Shown in pieces: positions 63,051 through 64,000 of a DNA stretch of 64,000 nucleotides. The notes under the pieces were generated by a model that was given only the letters and a program-made list of their open reading frames with translations, was not told the origin of the DNA and did not search any database. Both the position numbers and the translations under genes were made by a program. Numbering within the stretch: position 1 is the stretch's first letter; each line of letters begins with the position of its first letter. The DNA is taken from NCBI GenBank assembly GCA_030432565.1, contig JAUIGV010000024.1:1-64000 (forward strand). The letters are read 5' to 3'. The stretch is from Verrucomicrobiia bacterium (GTDB taxonomy: Bacteria > Verrucomicrobiota > Verrucomicrobiia > Verrucomicrobiales > Akkermansiaceae).

Positions 63051-64000
63051 GTGTCCTTGATTCACGCGCTACCATCCAAGATTTGCAGTCCGATCTACAT
63101 CTTGCTTCTCCTGAGCGGAGTTCCCGCGTCTGCATTGGAAGCTGACTTAGACTTCTTTGAATCCAAAATTCGTCCGGTTCTGGTGGCGAACTGCTATGAA
63201 TGCCATTCGGTGGAAGCGGCGAATCGAGGCAAGCAGAAGGGCGGGCTTCTTTTGGATACCCGGGACGGTATCCGCAAGGGGGGAGACACCGGCCCCGCGG
63301 TCGTTCCCGGAAATGTCTCCGGGAGTCTTTTGCTAAAAGCCCTGCGCCAGGAAGAATTGGAAATGCCTCCCACGGGGAAACTCTCAGATGAGGTTATTGC
63401 AGATTTTGCCCGATGGATCGAAACGGGAGCCGTTGATCCACGGGAACATGCTGCAACCGAATTGAAGACCAAGGTCATTGACGGATCGGATCACTGGGCC
63501 TTTAAAGCGCCGCGGAAACCCGGGCTTCCCGATGTGCAAGCTTCGCGCTGGGTGCATTCGGACATTGATCGATTCATTTTGCATCGATTGGAGACGCAAA
63601 ATCTGAACCCTGTTCCATCGGCTTCACCCGAAGTTTTGGTTCGTCGGATTTATTTCAATTTGCTCGGTCTGCCTCCAACCCCTGATCAGGTGGATGAGTT
63701 TCTCGAGGCCTCTGCGAAGGATCAAGATGCAGCAGTGGCAAGTCTTGTGGATTCGCTTTTGGAATCCCCGCATTATGGCGAACGGTGGGGACGCCACTGG
63801 CTGGACGTGGCGCGCTATGCCGAGGACCAGGCTCACACCTTCGGAGTGAAGAAGCGAGCGAACGCCCACCAATATCGTGACTGGGTGATTCGGATGTTCA
63901 ACAAGGACCTTCCCTTCGATGAATTTGTGAAGCTTCAATTGGCGGGCGATTTGATGGAGGACAAGTCGGATGATCGTTTCCGGAAGTTCGCCGGGCTGGG
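63051..64000 (+). CDS. PSD1 / planctomycete cytochrome C-DUF1549 protein, cut off by the window end
   Basis: Not in the ORF track because it has no stop inside the window. The frame is open from GTG 63051 (MSLIHALPSKICSPIYILLL...SA, a signal peptide) to the last base, about 316 codons. PSCyt1 features: DFFESKIRPVLVANCYECHS with CxxCH and LLLDTRDGIRKGGDTGPAVV. DUF1549 features: IDRFILHRLETQNLNPVPSA, RRIYFNLLGLPPTPDQVDEF and YGERWGRHWLDVARYAEDQA. It is of the same type as 49542. Its DUF1553 half and probable DUF1501 partner should lie just beyond the window. Confidence 0.9.
   Translation, partial: MSLIHALPSKICSPIYILLLLSGVPASALEADLDFFESKIRPVLVANCYECHSVEAANRGKQKGGLLLDTRDGIRKGGDTGPAVVPGNVSGSLLLKALRQEELEMPPTGKLSDEVIADFARWIETGAVDPREHAATELKTKVIDGSDHWAFKAPRKPGLPDVQASRWVHSDIDRFILHRLETQNLNPVPSASPEVLVRRIYFNLLGLPPTPDQVDEFLEASAKDQDAAVASLVDSLLESPHYGERWGRHWLDVARYAEDQAHTFGVKKRANAHQYRDWVIRMFNKDLPFDEFVKLQLAGDLMEDKSDDRFRKFAGL

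Noticed and set aside
1-64000. Reassignment of TGA to a sense codon
   Set aside because: Many intact genes end in TGA at the expected family length and one TGA forms a coupled ATGA overlap, so a changed code is not supported.
1-64000. CRISPR array, tRNA, rRNA or prophage
   Set aside because: No regularly spaced repeats, cloverleaf sequences, rRNA blocks or phage structural genes were seen on either strand.

Overview
The window looks like a piece of a Verrucomicrobiota chromosome (class Verrucomicrobiae). This rests on gene content, not on a marker gene. Four proteins carry PEP-CTERM sorting tails. Three loci encode DUF1549/DUF1553 cytochrome-type proteins, two of them paired with DUF1501 partners. 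There are also a RAYT-type transposase, a sulfatase, a pectate lyase, FG-GAP/ASPIC-UnbV proteins and very large secreted beta-helix proteins. No rRNA, tRNA, CRISPR array or phage module was seen.

Layout. 0.1-6.2 kb: a secreted transglutaminase-like protein, a 5'-truncated BNR-type relic, a RAYT transposase and a PhoD-like phosphatase lipoprotein; the last two are bracketed by copies of a short direct repeat. 6.2-10.2 kb: an IS3-family scar, then one 1231-codon reading frame (FG-GAP, ASPIC/UnbV, thioredoxin, TPR) split by a single in-frame TGA. 10.3-17 kb: a PEP-CTERM protein, a polytopic membrane protein, a GT2 glycosyltransferase overlapping a methyltransferase, and a secreted protein with three copies of the domain found in the PEP-CTERM protein. 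17.1-23.8 kb: a 2150-codon beta-helix/TIG frame, also split by one in-frame TGA. 24-34 kb: pectate lyase, S41 peptidase, a P-loop kinase-like ATPase, a sulfatase, and an ATP-grasp plus M20 peptidase gene pair. 34-48 kb: a PH-like membrane protein, two PEP-CTERM proteins, a GDSL lipase, a PQQ beta-propeller protein, a DUF2254 membrane protein, a small lipoprotein and a large adhesin-like protein, with long gene-poor gaps. 48-64 kb: DUF1553/DUF1501 operons, a golvesin-like and a methyltransferase-like gene, a LamG PEP-CTERM protein, a cadherin-like secreted protein and the start of another cytochrome/DUF1549 gene that runs off the window.

Most genes encode exported or surface proteins, fitting a polymer-degrading, envelope-rich lifestyle. 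Between them lie many gene relics (BNR, YCF48-like, four-helix-bundle, a cytochrome-family C-terminus, IS3) and two families of short dispersed repeats. This suggests repeated local insertion and deletion.

The observations most worth following are the two long frames each interrupted by one TGA, the 23-bp repeat that brackets the RAYT gene and neighbouring genes, the unnamed domain shared by the two genes flanking the glycosyltransferase cluster, and the ATP-grasp/M20 pair. All functional calls are from reading the translations; no searches were run.
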